Shown: one piece after another, positions 21,300 through 33,539 of the stretch
How the letters are laid out: each line of letters starts with the position of its first letter
Position numbering within the stretch: position 1 is the stretch's first letter
DNA from: Earliella scabrosa
Taxonomy: Eukaryota; Basidiomycota; Agaricomycetes; Polyporales; Polyporaceae
Length of the DNA: 64,000 nucleotides
Assembly: GCA_022605405.1 (NCBI GenBank)
Contig: JABYQQ010000024.1
Span: 645,468-709,467, forward strand
Direction: 5' to 3'
The notes under the pieces: model-generated
The model's database searches: none
Seen by the model: only the letters and a program-made list of their open reading frames with translations
Told to the model about the DNA's origin: nothing
Made by a program: the position numbers and the translations under genes

Positions 21300-23601
21300 C
21301 TATGAAACGCGCGGCGCCTCCTGCATGGCGCGCATGGTTCGAGTGAGACCAGACGCGTACGCAGCAGGAGGAACGATGCCCATGGAAGAAGCCTTGCCCT
21401 TCGAGATGCTGCCAGAACTGGAGAGGTTGGACATCGCCGACTGGGTGTCCGTGGATTGCCTCCGAGCGTGTGGCGGCCGCGACTGTGGTTGGGCCTGAGG
21501 AGCCGCTGCGGCGTAGATAGGGTGCATAGGCGTATTGTTCTCACGGTCGCGCGTCGCAGTGACGTGCGACAGCGAAGTCGACGATATCGCCGGTGCGAGG
21601 TGGTGTGGTGGTACAGAAGGCGGTTGAGGAGGCGCCGAGGGAGCATTCTGCGAGTTCACGGAAGATGCGCGAGCGCGCTCGCGTTCTGCCGCTGCGTGAC
21701 TGGCGCACGAAATCGGAGTCGGAGTCGGAACACCGAGAAGTTGGTGCTTGTAAGGCCCGGGACCGAACTCTTTCTCCATCGATGAGCTAGTGTAGGACTG
21801 GGAGGTGCTCGACACAGGAGAAGGAGTGCGTGTCGAGGAGATAGTGCTGGGGACAGCTGCACGGGCACGGTCGCGATCACGGTCGCGATCGCGATCGCGA
21901 TCTGACCCGCTAGAGAGCGAGGACTTGCGCGGAGACTTCGTCATGGGGCTGGGATGCGGGTCCCTCAAGATGTCGTGCAGAGTGCTCACCAACTTCTTCT
22001 GGTGCTGCTCGTCGAACTTGATGTTGGAGGCGGAGGCCGGCGGCGACACGCGGGCTGGATCCGCCTGGAGGCCGAGCATATTGTCGGGTACACGTCCGAG
22101 AGAGCTGGATACATACTCGGCCGGGCGAGGTCCGTACTGAGGGGCGTTGGCGGTTGGAGATGTCGAGCAGCTAGACATGTGTACGTCGAGATTGCTCCTG
22201 GGCACTGAGACAGACATCGCGTCTGGGTCCGGGCGGGCGAGGAGCGACGAGTTGCTTCGGGTACGGTCGCGATGCGAGTCGGATCGGGATTTGATGGGTA
22301 TCGAGCGCGAGGCCGAAGATATCGAGATGGGGTTGCTCCCGGAGTGACTACGGTCGTCATCGATGGGATCATCGAGCTCGTCTGTGAGCGGCAGGAAGGC
22401 CATCATGCTGGCGGGAAGGTCTGGGATGGGCTGAGTCGCGGGCACAGGTGACAGATGGAAGATGTTATCCTTGCCGACGATCTGCACTTTCAGGGTGCTG
22501 CTGGCATTGTCCCAGCCCTCGTCCTTGAGCACGGCAACTGGCTCGGCCTTCGCACCACCCTGATTATGAAGGTAGTAGTATCGAGGCTCGACAGGTCGGT
22601 AAGGCGGTGGCGGGTTACGCTTGACCTTGTCGAGCTCGTCAGTAAGACGACGACACTCGGTAGAGACTTCGTCGCACTGAAGGAGAGTCACATCAGGAAA
22701 ACTGATCGAACAATGAAAACGAGTGACCGCGTACTTTACTGTAACGTAAACCGCTTCAGTGACCATTCCAACATAACGAGTGCAAGTGACTTACGTTCTC
22801 CACTCGTCGCACTCCCTCCTGAGGCGTTCCTTGTCCTCCTGAAGCTCCTTCTCCACCGCCAACAGCGCTTCGCGTTCGTCGAAGCTCTTTTGCTCGAACT
22901 CTTCGTATTTCGCCGCCGCGACATCGCGTTCATCTTCCAACTGCCTGCGCAAGTTCTCCAGCTCTTCTTCAAGCTGCGCCTTGAGATCGGAGCAGGTTTG
23001 CTCGACGTCCCCAACGCGCCGCCTCTCTTCGGCCAACTTCGCCCTCAGATCGGAACAGCGATACAAGAGTGTATGTGCTGCACGCAGGTCGACGTACTGC
23101 AAGAACATCAATACGTGGCCGAGAATTGAAGAAGTAGGGTACGGGGTTGTTTGGAACTCGATTGAACGTACCTCGTCTTTGTCCTGCGAGTTGAGCCAGG
23201 TGCTGACCTCGGCGAGAAGGTCGCGTAGCTCGGTATATGAGACGCCATTGAAGACCACATGCGTGATGGCGGCTTGAAGCCTGCGAGCATGGGCGTCCAG
23301 GTCGGCGGTCACGAATGCGGGAGTTGCTGGCGGGAGCATCGCCTTGTCCACAATCACTCTCCTGACCTCCTGCGGCGCAAAGTCGACACGGCACAGAGGG
23401 CAGTTAGGCTTGGGCAACGACTGCATGCAGCTGTGAGGGAGGGACGGGGGCATATCAGCGTCGACGTCGGCAGGCCTCCGCAACAAAGAGGACGTACAGA
23501 TGGCAGAACGTGTGCCCGCAAGGGAGGAGGAGGGGCTCCTTGATGCCATGGTAGCCATCGAGACAGACATCGCAACGAGAGGAGGGATGAAGTACGAGCA
23601 T
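21300..23601 (-). CDS. RING-HC finger / coiled-coil / disordered protein (paralog B), 681 aa
   Basis: Exons: 23498-23601, 23172-23430, 22795-23096, 22735-22738 (4 nt) and 21300-22676; they sum to 682 codons with the 4-nt exon and lose frame without it. The start MLVLHPSSRCDVCLDGYHG is nearly identical to paralog A. RING-HC ligands are C10, C13, C28, H30, C33, C36, C45 and C48 (CGHTFCHLC, CPLC). After a helical domain (AHARRLQAAITHVVF) comes a strong coiled coil at about residues 122-225 (EELENLRRQLEDERDVAAA; KELQEDKERLRREC). The rest is disordered Ser/Pro-rich sequence with an Arg-Asp dipeptide run. Intron phases match paralog A at every site. Likely an E3 ubiquitin ligase; target unknown. 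Confidence 0.85.
21864..21903. repeat. in-frame hexanucleotide repeat encoding Arg-Asp
   Basis: Degenerate (tcgcga)n units inside paralog B encode alternating Arg and Asp. Part of the tract (tcgcgatcgcga) is palindromic. Confidence 0.7.
22735..22738 (-). other. 4-nt micro-exon of RING paralog B
   Basis: On the minus strand taaa lies between GTTACAG and GTACGC. Introns of 56 nt (22739-22794) and 58 nt (22677-22734) flank it. It converts phase 2 to phase 0, exactly as in paralog A. Confidence 0.75.
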
Positions 23602-26600
23602 GATCAGCGGTGGACGAGACCAGCGCGGGCGCGGGGGGCAGGAGACAAGACGAGCGGGGAATGGGATAATAAGGAGGAAGGCCCCGGTCGCCTAACGCGC
23701 ATCGCGTGCCGCGGCTAGCCCATGTACAAGCTGGACGGAAAGGACATGTTCTCGGACGCCCTCTGCACGAGGCGCCGAGATCGGGCTCAATCTCTGGGGC
23801 CGCCCGAACAGCCGTTCCGTGTCGAAGGCTGGGTGATGCAGAGTGATGTTCCATGCCTGGGATATTGTTACCGGGCTCCTGGAGCGCTATCGGGACGGTG
23901 GGAGCCGAGAATGTCGTGTGCGGGGAGCAGTCCGGTTGCCCATTCGATAAGAGACGGAACTTGCTCCTGGCTGCGTTCGCAGGCGCCATTCGCGCGTAGG
24001 AACATCCGAACGCTCAGCCTGACGCTGCTGAGGTCGACGCAGCCAGAATCGCTCGTTCGATGCTGAGCCCAAGCACCTGATCGGATTCCGGATCGGGGTT
24101 CCTGAGCCTTGAGAGCCTCGTGCTTCGTGGCGTCTAGCCGTGTGATGGTCAGCGCGATGACGGGGGCTCTCATCGTGCATTTACGCCATGTCGGGTATGC
24201 CGTGCTGTCGAGACGTCAGTCAACACCCGTTACATGTAGGGCCCACTGATGTACGTGCCTATTCCACCGCATAGGTCGCCGGCCTGCACCGCGCGCCGCA
24301 CGTCGTGGTAAACGCGTACCACGCCTCACACCTGAGCATCTCACAGAAGCACCTTTTGATGAGAGCACAATGAAGGAACTTCGAGCTCACCGCGACTGCC
24401 CCGCTCCACGCAATGCCAGTGAAAGGCATCGGAACGCCGACTTGGCGGTCCGAGCGGAGCACCATCCGCGGCAACGAGCCTGCACCGTGGTGGGAGTCCG
24501 AATCGACATCATGACATGGGGCTCCGGGAATGAACCCGGAAGCAGACGTGCGATGCCGAAGAGGACGACTCTGCGGGAGCAGAGGAACGTCTACTTCTTC
24601 GGACATCAGGACATAACAAAGAGGGTCAAGAGCGCCTGAGAAGTACTGTGGACGGTACCAAAGATTACCCGTAACTGGTGATATCAGAGTGCCAACGACT
24701 GTGGCATTCGTGGAACGTCTGGACGGAGGTCCACGACGACGGCGATGTCTATCCCGTCGTATAGAAATGCGGACTCTCCGCGGAGGATTTATTCCAGAAA
24801 AGGCGGAACGATGGGCAACACCGAGGACGAAGAGGTCGCTCACGGATATGTATGACGCATCCTGAGAGAACCTATATCTAGGCCTTGCTCGCCCTGAGGC
24901 TTTCTTGCCAGATCTCTGTGCGGGTGCACTGCAAATCATCACAAGACGCGAACATCTTGTAAGTCTAGATGTTCTGCTCCTCTTCTGTGGCCAAGCATCG
25001 AATCAGTCCGCGAGAGAATGAGTCACAGATTACACTCTACATACCTATCTGATGCTTGGAAGTCGAAGCCTGTATTTGCCGATGAACACGTAGCGCATAC
25101 ACTCGTGCAAGTAGAAGATCGAGTAAGGCATGACGAGACCACGTTCACCGTCGTGGGCGTCCTGGGCGTCGACATCGAGGTTCTGCCCCGCCCGACGCGC
25201 CGCAAATTTTGGGACAACGTGACGTAACAGCAGCACGTGGAGTAGTCACATCACACCTCTAGGGAAAGGTTACGTTCCGGGGCAGCCCGCCCATAATTCT
25301 GTACACCGTCTCAGACTCTCAGACCGTCTCGAATCAACAGGAAACGAAGGGGTTGACCTCATGCCATCGTTTGCAGCTGACATCATGAGTACTATGGCTG
25401 TGCCGACGTTGAGTTCAAGTCATAACTCACCTTCCAAATGCATCCAAACGATCGTGTTCCAACCGGTCTCCCTCGGGCAAGTACTACTTAGTAGAGCTGC
25501 CGGTGATGACATGATCATGTAAGTCAAGCCGCACATTTGTTCCGTATTTGTCCAGCATTACCGATAATCACAGTACTCACACGCCCAGATACAGATCTTA
25601 TTGTACCATCTCTGGACGAGTTGTTCAAGTCCCGAGTTTACTACCGCGTCGGATGTGATAACCAAGCAGACATCCCGGGAAGAAAGGCGAGATGTGTTTT
25701 ACACGTTCAGTCATGGTGGCTACTGTGAATACACAGACATGAGTGTTTATGTATGTCTTACTTGGTGAGTTCTTCCTGTTCGACCAGCCTCGTCCTTTTT
25801 GGTATGATTCAACTGATAAGGGCTCAGCATCAGCCGCAGATGGCAGCTCATCGATGACGCCTATGGCCGACACTCCTCCGAGAGATGTCGAGATGGCTGC
25901 GGTATCGCGGTCCGAATGTCGCGTTCCCTCGCGCGTGGATATCACGGTGTCGACGTCCATCCCGCTGCAGAATGCCGGCACTCACAATTCCCGGGTTAGC
26001 GTCTGCTGCCGTGAAGGAGACGTTGCGATAACACTGCACGCAATATGCACTTGGCTGACGCCTGTGGCTGCGTTGTTAGTGTCAATGTGGCCCATGCATG
26101 GCTCACGAGGTGAGATACACGTCCTCGATCGCGAACACTCTCTGAACGCCTGCGCACAGGGGCCAATTTGCCTTTCACATTAACTATGATCCTCGACGAA
26201 GAGTGGAGAACCGCTCTATCGCATGCATGTCACGGGAAGACTGTGGCCCGTGCTCCGACTTCGCTGGGTTCCTGGCCTCGAGAACGACCCTGACCGCGGG
26301 CTGGGTCATGCGTGCTAGCACGCCCGAACTGCGTTCGGCGGCATGCAATGTGGAAACGGTATGTTTTGTTGCCCGTAGCCCTATGCACTGACTGACGTCC
26401 AGCTTGCCTATGTGTTTCATGCAGTGATTCCACTGCCTTGCCCGACACTGTCATTCTTGAGACGACCACTCGCGCAGCGTCAACAGCAGTCGAGACCAGT
26501 CGGCAACCCCTTGGCGTTCACCCTCCTACCCTCCGTCATCATCGCATGCGGCGTCAACGTACCACCCAAAGCCAAGGATTTACAAATGCCACTCTTGCGA

Positions 26601-29330
26601 CGATTCATAGGCCGCCAGCTATCACGAGAGAATCCGGTGTACGCCCTGGACTCCACGTCGGACCGTCTTCCTCCTCCCCGCACCTGCCGGTACCCCTGTT
26701 CTCTGCGCTTCTGAAGCTTCGTCCTTCCCGTCTATTCCCATACCAGTCGCTCAAACCGCTCTCATTTCACACTCAACGCACTCAGTAACAAGATCTCCCA
26801 GCGTTAGAAGAGCGGTTTGCGCCACTCGCGTATGTCCAAACTGAACAAGGACGTTCGGCATCGCGTTCGAGGTGCCGGCTCGCCCCTACCCATCATGGGC
26901 ACCATCCATTGTGGACGCATGAGAACGCGCCGGGCGGGAAATGAAAGCAGATCGACACTGCATCAGCACTTCTCCCTGGAACACGCGCAGGTACGGCCTA
27001 CTACGGTGCCAAGTGTCGGCACCCGATGCTCGTGTGCGGGAATGCCGGTGCGTCTTCGTCCTCTGGCGTCCGGGCCTTCGGAGGGCGAAGTTCCGTAGTC
27101 CCCGAGCTTCGAGTTCGCGCACCTTCACGACCATCGATCGTGCCACGGCACCGATGACGCGCAAGGTGCGCTCGCTCTTTTGTGCCACTGGGCCAGCTGT
27201 TGAGAGTCTCGACGAGGGGACGGACAACACGAGAACGAGGGTGCTCGACTCCCATGTGCGCCGCACGCGACTCGGACGCACACGGCGTTCGGGCCTGTCT
27301 CCTGCGCGCAGCGTTGCTTCGAAGTTCGCATCCGTCCTCGCATCGCTCGAGCAGCTCGATGGTCGGATTGCCTCCGGCTGTCCCGTGGCCGAGGTGGGAC
27401 TAGCACTCGCACTAGCACTCACTTACTGTATTTACGGTACGTACGGGATCTCGGCGAGCGTGTATTTGTAGCGCGGGGCACGTGAATACCCTCCATCGCC
27501 TTCTTGTTCGCAACCGCGTCTCCGAGTGAATGATTCGGATGGATCTATCATCTATCATGAGAGTGCTCCCTCGGGACTTCTGCTCGCGCTCAAGATAAGT
27601 CATTCATTGCTCCTTTCGGCGAGGGTGCCTGTGTCCCTGCCTTGCCCTGTTGCGAACCTCGAGCTCACAGCCGCAAGTGCAGCGATGAACGTTCGAACCA
27701 TGGTTGACACCGAAGGGAATGCAGCTGTTGGAGCTCGATCGTGCGACCATCGCAACTGGAAGTATTGTCCACTGAGGGTATGCACATGCGCCTGAGGCTG
27801 CCGACATCCCCGCACTTCCATCTCGACATCTCCCAATCTCTCATCTGCACTTCCAATGCTACCATCTAGATCCAGCCAGGCAGTCGCCCAGTGGGTCCCC
27901 ATTCCCCAATTCTCAAGTGCCCGAGCCCGAGCGCGCCCCGTGCGGAGGACGCCGAACCACATGCAATTTCCCGAACCCTCGAACCCCGCATAGGCACGGT
28001 CATACAGTACGTAGCGTGCGATCACAGCTGATACGCTCAGGCTCAAGCTCGGGCCTCTGGCGAGAATGAGAACATGGGCGAAGGCGACCATATGAAGCGC
28101 GCTCTGACGCACTCACTCGAGGCCACCTGACCTCAGCGAGCACCTTCGATTTCTCGGCGGCGCCGCTCCCGCCCTCCCGGTGGTTACCTTTGGTCGACAG
28201 TTGCTACTGTATATGCAGTGCATGCGCACGGTGGAAGGTGGAGTGTGATCAACATCATGCATAAGGTCCAGTCTGCTCAGGCCTCACGCGCACGCCTCAG
28301 GCTCGAGGGACCCCCGGACGAGTCGGACGCAGCTCCGACATCGACGTTCAACGCCACCGCACGAGAGCCTGGGATTTGAGTTCGTCTTCAGGGCATCAGG
28401 AGACATCAGGGCAGTGGATCAGAGAGAGATCGTGGATCCGGAAACCATGTCCACCTCGCGACGGAACCAGAACATGATCATCCATCGGTGCGATGGAGCC
28501 TGAGAGGCCAAGAACCCCCCGGAGCATTGGAATAGCGCTAGAAGAGCTCGAACTTTGGACGTCTGCTCAGATGCGCAGGCATAGAATCGGGTTCCCATGG
28601 GAGGTGGTGACGGTATGCGTTGCGTCGACCGGTCAATAGCACCTCTCCTGACGGTGTCTTCCATGCGGGGATGCGGGGTAGATTCAATTGAAGATCAAGA
28701 ACATTCAGCATGCCTGGCATGACCGAGAGGCCAGCTGCCGGCACCGGGGGTTCTACATATTGTGGTATTTCGACTCCTGCGAAACACGACGACATGGTAC
28801 CTGCTGACGAAGTGATGACGCGCACGAGTCTGGATCAGCAACTGCTACTCCACATCCGTCGCGACTTGTCCCTGAATAGGTCGGACTGAGCTCTGCGAGA
28901 AGTGCGATCGAGAACGAGACGGGATGAAAGGAGAGGGAGGCGAGAATTACGCTAGGTAACGAGAGTACCGAGACATCAACGACGGGTGCTGCTGATAACG
29001 ACAGAAAGAGAGTGGGACGCGAGAGTGTATGGGAGAGTCTGAGATCGATACCAAGACTCGGACGAGGCGAGATGACATTACTGATGATACACGAGGAGGG
29101 GGATGGTACACCGACAGAGACGGAGATGGGATGAGGATAGAGCATCTGGGTATGTGCAGCTGATGGCAGGGCTGTGTAGAGCGTCGAGGGAGGAGAGTGA
29201 GGATGGGGAGGCCGAGACGATGATAAAGACGACACAAGAGAACAGCATGCATCTGGAGTATGCCAAACTAACCGGATGAGGGAGGAACTGGTGCGGAGGG
29301 AGGGATCTGAAACACCATCGCTCCGCGCAA
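23602..29330. other. 5.7-kb region without a recognisable gene
   Basis: Many frames of 60-230 codons are open on both strands (for example 24259-24942 minus, 25743-26183 plus, 26886-27422 minus, 26941-27471 plus). None shows a known domain or a consistent splice chain. The far left presumably holds the promoter of RING paralog B and the far right the MO25 3' UTR. The region may contain lineage-specific genes, decayed genes or non-coding RNA that cannot be told apart by eye. Confidence 0.4.
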
Positions 29331-30755
29331 TCACAGATTCTGTATCTGCACTATCAGGAACTGCTTCTCGTCCTGGTAAGGTCATCGCAGGCGCGGATTG
29401 GTCAGTCGATGCCATCCGGATAATGACGTTAGACGCATTGCCCCGACTCACCATGAATTGCTCGTCTGGCATCAACGATGATTCCGTCAGTGGTCGGGAT
29501 GAGTGTGTGGAGCTTGCAAGGGAGAATCCTACCTTCTTTGTCGTTGTGGAAGTCCTTCAAGAACTTGAGCAGCTTGTCCTTGTTGCGCCGGAGGATGGCT
29601 TCGATCTGTGGTGGCTTCTTTGGGTTCGCGACAAACACCTACAAGTCAAACTCTATCAGCTGCCAGACTACGCGTTCACAATGACGTGAAAGCAAACCTT
29701 GAACACGTGGAAGGCCTCGAACTGGATGTTCTTGCTCTTGTCACGCAGGAGGTTCATCATCATCTTAAGATTCGTCTCGCTTGCGATGTACCGAGTCATC
29801 ACATTGAAGTTCGCGCGATCTAGGAGGATCTCTCCTAGCAGTTTGAGAGACTGCCGCTTCGTGACGTAATTGTTGGAGAGGATCAAGGTTGTGAATGATG
29901 AGAAGAACTGCGGTTCAAGCGTGAAGTGGTCAGTGCGTAATGACATGGGTGAAAGACATAGGTAAAAGCTTACTCGATCGTAGTTCTTGTCGAGGTACTC
30001 GGCGACCATCGTCTTGTGCCGTGTTAGCGTCTCCTTCAAGTTCGTGTAGGCATCACATGAGATGCCAAACGTCGTGGTCTCTATGTAATGAGGGAACTTG
30101 TAGAATCTGAAGCAAGACATGAGCTAACGACGTTGCAGCTCGAACAGTGACAAGGGCACCACTCACTGTTCCGAGTACAGCAAGATTTTGGCTAAGGGCT
30201 CATGCCGAAGCATCTCCCGCAGGATCATACCGGTGTTCAACGCGATCTCCTCGTCGCTGTAGCCATCAAACGCGGCGAAAAGAACGTCCGGTTTGGAACA
30301 AAGGTACTCCACGGTCGGGAAACGGGCTCCAATCTGTCGCCGCAGGAGATTGTTGAAGATCTGGACCACATCCTTCCGCGACTCGAACTCGAGCTTGTGG
30401 ATGTTCTGGAGTAAGTGGAACAAGAGATCGGTGCTATACGTCTCTTGTGCGAGCTGGGCGATCAACTCCGGTACGGGCTCTGCGTCATGGCCACGCGTGA
30501 ACGGCGTGGTATGGACTCACGGGCGAGAATGCGCACCTCCATCACCATACAAGATCGCCTTGATCTGCTGCAGGTTCTTCGCAACCTCCTCGTTTGCCTG
30601 GAACGCCGTCGAATACATCCTTCACGCTATGCGGGGCCACTCACCTTCCGCCTGACCTCTCCGCCTGGGGGGCCTGCCTCTAGCCTCGGGAGCGCGTCTC
30701 GGAGACCTCGAACCAGATCCGGGGGCGTGCGGGGCTTTGTCTTGAAGAAGTTCAT
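29331..30755 (-). CDS. MO25: MO25/Hym1-like scaffold protein, eight exons, 329 aa
   Basis: Armadillo-like scaffold that activates STE20/GCK-family kinases in the morphogenesis (RAM/MOR) network controlling polarity and cell separation. Exons: 30645-30755, 30537-30597, 30167-30479, 29974-30106, 29698-29907, 29533-29638, 29452-29465 (14 nt) and 29331-29372; total 330 codons. The N-terminus [20 protein letters not shown] is typical. Conserved blocks follow: [96 protein letters not shown] and [14 protein letters not shown]. The last exons add DEQFM and [13 protein letters not shown], the normal end. Length matches the family. Confidence 0.95.
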
Positions 30756-31224
30756 CGCTGAGTGGCTCGTATGTGCGTGCGTGTGGGGTGGAGAGGGTTG
30801 GTGAGAGAGAGGTGTGGCAGAGAGAAGCGGCGGGCGGGTATCTGTACGTCACGGCAGAACTCGCAGGTGGTTGAATTAGGAATAATGGGCAGCGTGAAAC
30901 TCGTCAGGAAAATGCCCGAGGCAGTACTAATGCGCACGAGGGGTGGCGGACACCACGAACGGGAGGAGAGGCGATGAGGCCAATCTAGAGCGCGATGGGA
31001 GAGGCGTGGAGATCGTCGTCGCCGCCGTCGTCGTCGATGGCACAACCGCCTTGGTCCAACCCGACAAGGGCCGCCACAGGCCACACCACGTGACTGAACG
31101 CCTCCGGCCCGGTCGCACGGCGCGCCGCCGACGTCAGTCTCACGACACCGGGGCGCATGTTGGTCGCACCACTGACGCACCCCTACACTCTGAACGTTCA
31201 ACTACAGCTGTCTACTCACACAAC
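30756..31224. promoter_or_regulatory. divergent intergenic region between MO25 and an F-box gene
   Basis: 469 bp separate the two start codons, so promoters of both genes must lie here or in the 5' UTRs. No clear TATA box was seen. Short open frames have no coding support. Confidence 0.4.
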
Positions 31225-32956
31225 ATGTCTTGTCATCGAGCACTTCTTGTCGCTGATATCCTCAACGAAGTGTTCTCGCAGCTCTCCTTCAATTCCCGTC
31301 TGCGTGAACAACCCGAGTCCACAGCCGAGTTGTACGCAAGACGCAAGTGGTACTCGTTTCTATCCGGTGCAAGACTTTCTACGATCCCGCTACTCGCGCA
31401 CTATGGAGAACGTTGCCTCACGTTATTCCAGTTTTACGCCTTCTACCTTCGTTCACATTTGTGAATAACGCTAAACCGTGGATGCAAAACGAACACGAGA
31501 CTTTGGATGCCTCATGATATTGGGTAACATCTATGCGTCACTAGAGCGAATACTTTTGAGGCTGATATGTTGCGTCCTGCGTCTCTAGATGCTTACCGAT
31601 GACGTGTCCCCGGAAGACTGGGATCGTCTTTCCAGATTTGCTGCATACGTTCATGCCATCCAGTGCTGGGACAGTGAATATTATCGCAATCTGCTCATCA
31701 AGTCGTCTGTTTGGCATTGGTTACAATCGGAGTACCCTGGCCCACAGCCCCTCTTTCCCAATCTGCATGACCTCACGGGGATGCGATGCTCTCCTCACAA
31801 GCCGAACATCCTGAGTCTCCCCTTGCCCTCTCTTCGAGCTCTACACATTCATATTCCCAACACGACCGATGAGCATCCAGGCATCTCGTATCGCGCAGCC
31901 ATCAATTTCATGTTGCGCCGAACCTTCCGTGGATCGCCTCTGTTGTCCGATGTTTCTTTGACGTGGCAATGGCTCGAGTTCTCCAGCTATCTTCTCCCTC
32001 AAGATGCCTGTTCCTTGCCCGTGCTCGTGGAGATGAAGCGGTTGCACAGACTGAACATATTGGAGGCGTGCATTGTCGAGGATATGGAGTTTCTCCGAGC
32101 CCTTGCAGCTCTCACCCATCTGCAGCGCCTGGATATCAACATTAGATGGCCTACGGACCAGAACTCCGAGTTTGTCGGTTTCCCGGAGCTGCGGGAGCTG
32201 CGGCTACTGGTGGAAGACGATACACGTGCTCATGTTTGCAACATATTTGCCTCGCCTCACCTGCATTCGTTGTGGCTCAAGCACGACGCCTTAACCTCTA
32301 GGACGCTCCGCCGAGCAATCCAGGGTGTGTCGCAGCGGCACCCGTTGCTCCAGGTGCTCGAGTGGGAAATTGGACGTATCTCCTCTAACGCACCTGCCAT
32401 ACCGGTCGCCCAGCTCTGCACCCTCTCCGAGGTGCTCGAGCCGCTTCTCCTCAGACCGATGAGGCAGATTGCGCTGTATGCGCATTCAACCATAGCTCGG
32501 CCGATTGCAAGGATCACGCAAGAGGACATGTCCCAGTTGGGTAAGGCATGGCCGACGGTCACCCACATAGTCATCCTTCTTCCCCTCGCCGACACGGTGT
32601 CCGAGAAGGCACTGGTCCCGTTCGCCAGACATTGTCCCTCCCTCGAGGTGCTGCGACTCACCAACGTAATGTTCATGCTGGACTCGGAGGAAGCCCTCGA
32701 GGCGTACCCGCGACTCAAGCACCGCCTAGATACACTCTGCCTTAAAGACGTCAAGTTCGCCAACAAGGAACTGAGCGGAAAGCTGCTCGCGAGATTGTTC
32801 GCGCGATTGAGCTGGGTTGCCACCGAATATAGCCGTGATCCCGACGACCTGTGGGACATGACCGTGTTCGACATGGGGTGCTCACACTGGTACCAGTATG
32901 ACACCGACGTCAAGGATGCAATCAGTGCCGCACGGAGCGACGAGGTGGAATATTAA
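31225..32956 (+). CDS. F-box / leucine-rich-repeat-like protein
   Basis: Exon 1 (31225-31303) encodes an F-box start, MSCHRALLVADILNEVFSQL. A frame change then leads to the classic mushroom F-box continuation CKTFYDPATRALWRTLPHV. A 47-nt intron (31304-31347) with a GTGAAC donor would join them in phase, although the resulting linker is unusual. A second intron (about 31461-31588) leads to the long last exon 31589-32956 (455 codons). That exon starts MLTDDVSPEDWDRLSRFA and carries irregular Leu-rich repeats (LPSLRALHIHIPN, LTHLQRLDINI, CPSLEVLRLTNV). Such proteins are usually SCF adaptors with unknown targets, a family strongly expanded in Agaricomycetes. The gene is divergent from MO25. Boundaries of the first two exons are provisional. 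Confidence 0.7.
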
Positions 32957-33539
32957 GCCTGGCGAAGTGGTCAGCACTTGTCGAGAGTCTGCTTGAAGTA
33001 TAGGTATAGCTCACATGGATCATGCTTGCAAGTTGCAGCACCCGGGATCCTGTTTGTCTCTAAAAGTACTCAGTAGGGACAAAAATTTTTTTTTGGTGTT
33101 CAAGTTGTGGTTGCAGCTGAGCGGGCGTACCAGTTTTCGCCCCACTCCTAGATAGATCATCCTGTGTCCATGCACATTTGGAGAGGCTCCTGAGGATTCG
33201 AGAAGTGAGACAACAAGAGGTGGGCCTTGGGGATAAGCTTATGTGGGGCGGTACATACCGGACCGAAACGCCGTTGACGCGCCTCTTGTTTTGAGTGATC
33301 GACGTGTCCTGCGGAGAAGCAGCATCTGCCACCTCATCCACTGCCAGCCTCCAATCTCCTTCATCTTCCTCCGCCGTCTTTGTAGAGCCGACAGTCCTCT
33401 CGTCCTCTCCTTTGCTTGTATCTCCCTCTACATCCCGTTGAACTCGGGCTGCTCCCGCTCACCCGCACGAACTGGTTTCCCTCTTCCATAACCCTCCGCC
33501 TACCATCATCAAATAACATCAAATCCAACCAAACCGGCC
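32957..33539. promoter_or_regulatory. upstream region of DPM1
   Basis: Contains a T9 run at about 33088 and pyrimidine-rich tracts over the last 150 bp before the ATG, common in basidiomycete housekeeping promoters. No gene seen. Confidence 0.35.

Noticed and set aside
24259..24942. 227-codon minus-strand ORF
   Set aside because: Arg-rich, no domain, and similar openness in other frames; composition effect is likelier.
26886..27471. Overlapping ORFs of 178 and 176 codons on opposite strands
   Set aside because: Both cannot be typical genes; neither has motifs or splice support.
27686..27700. B-box-like gttcgaacc
   Set aside because: No A box upstream and no cloverleaf can be drawn.
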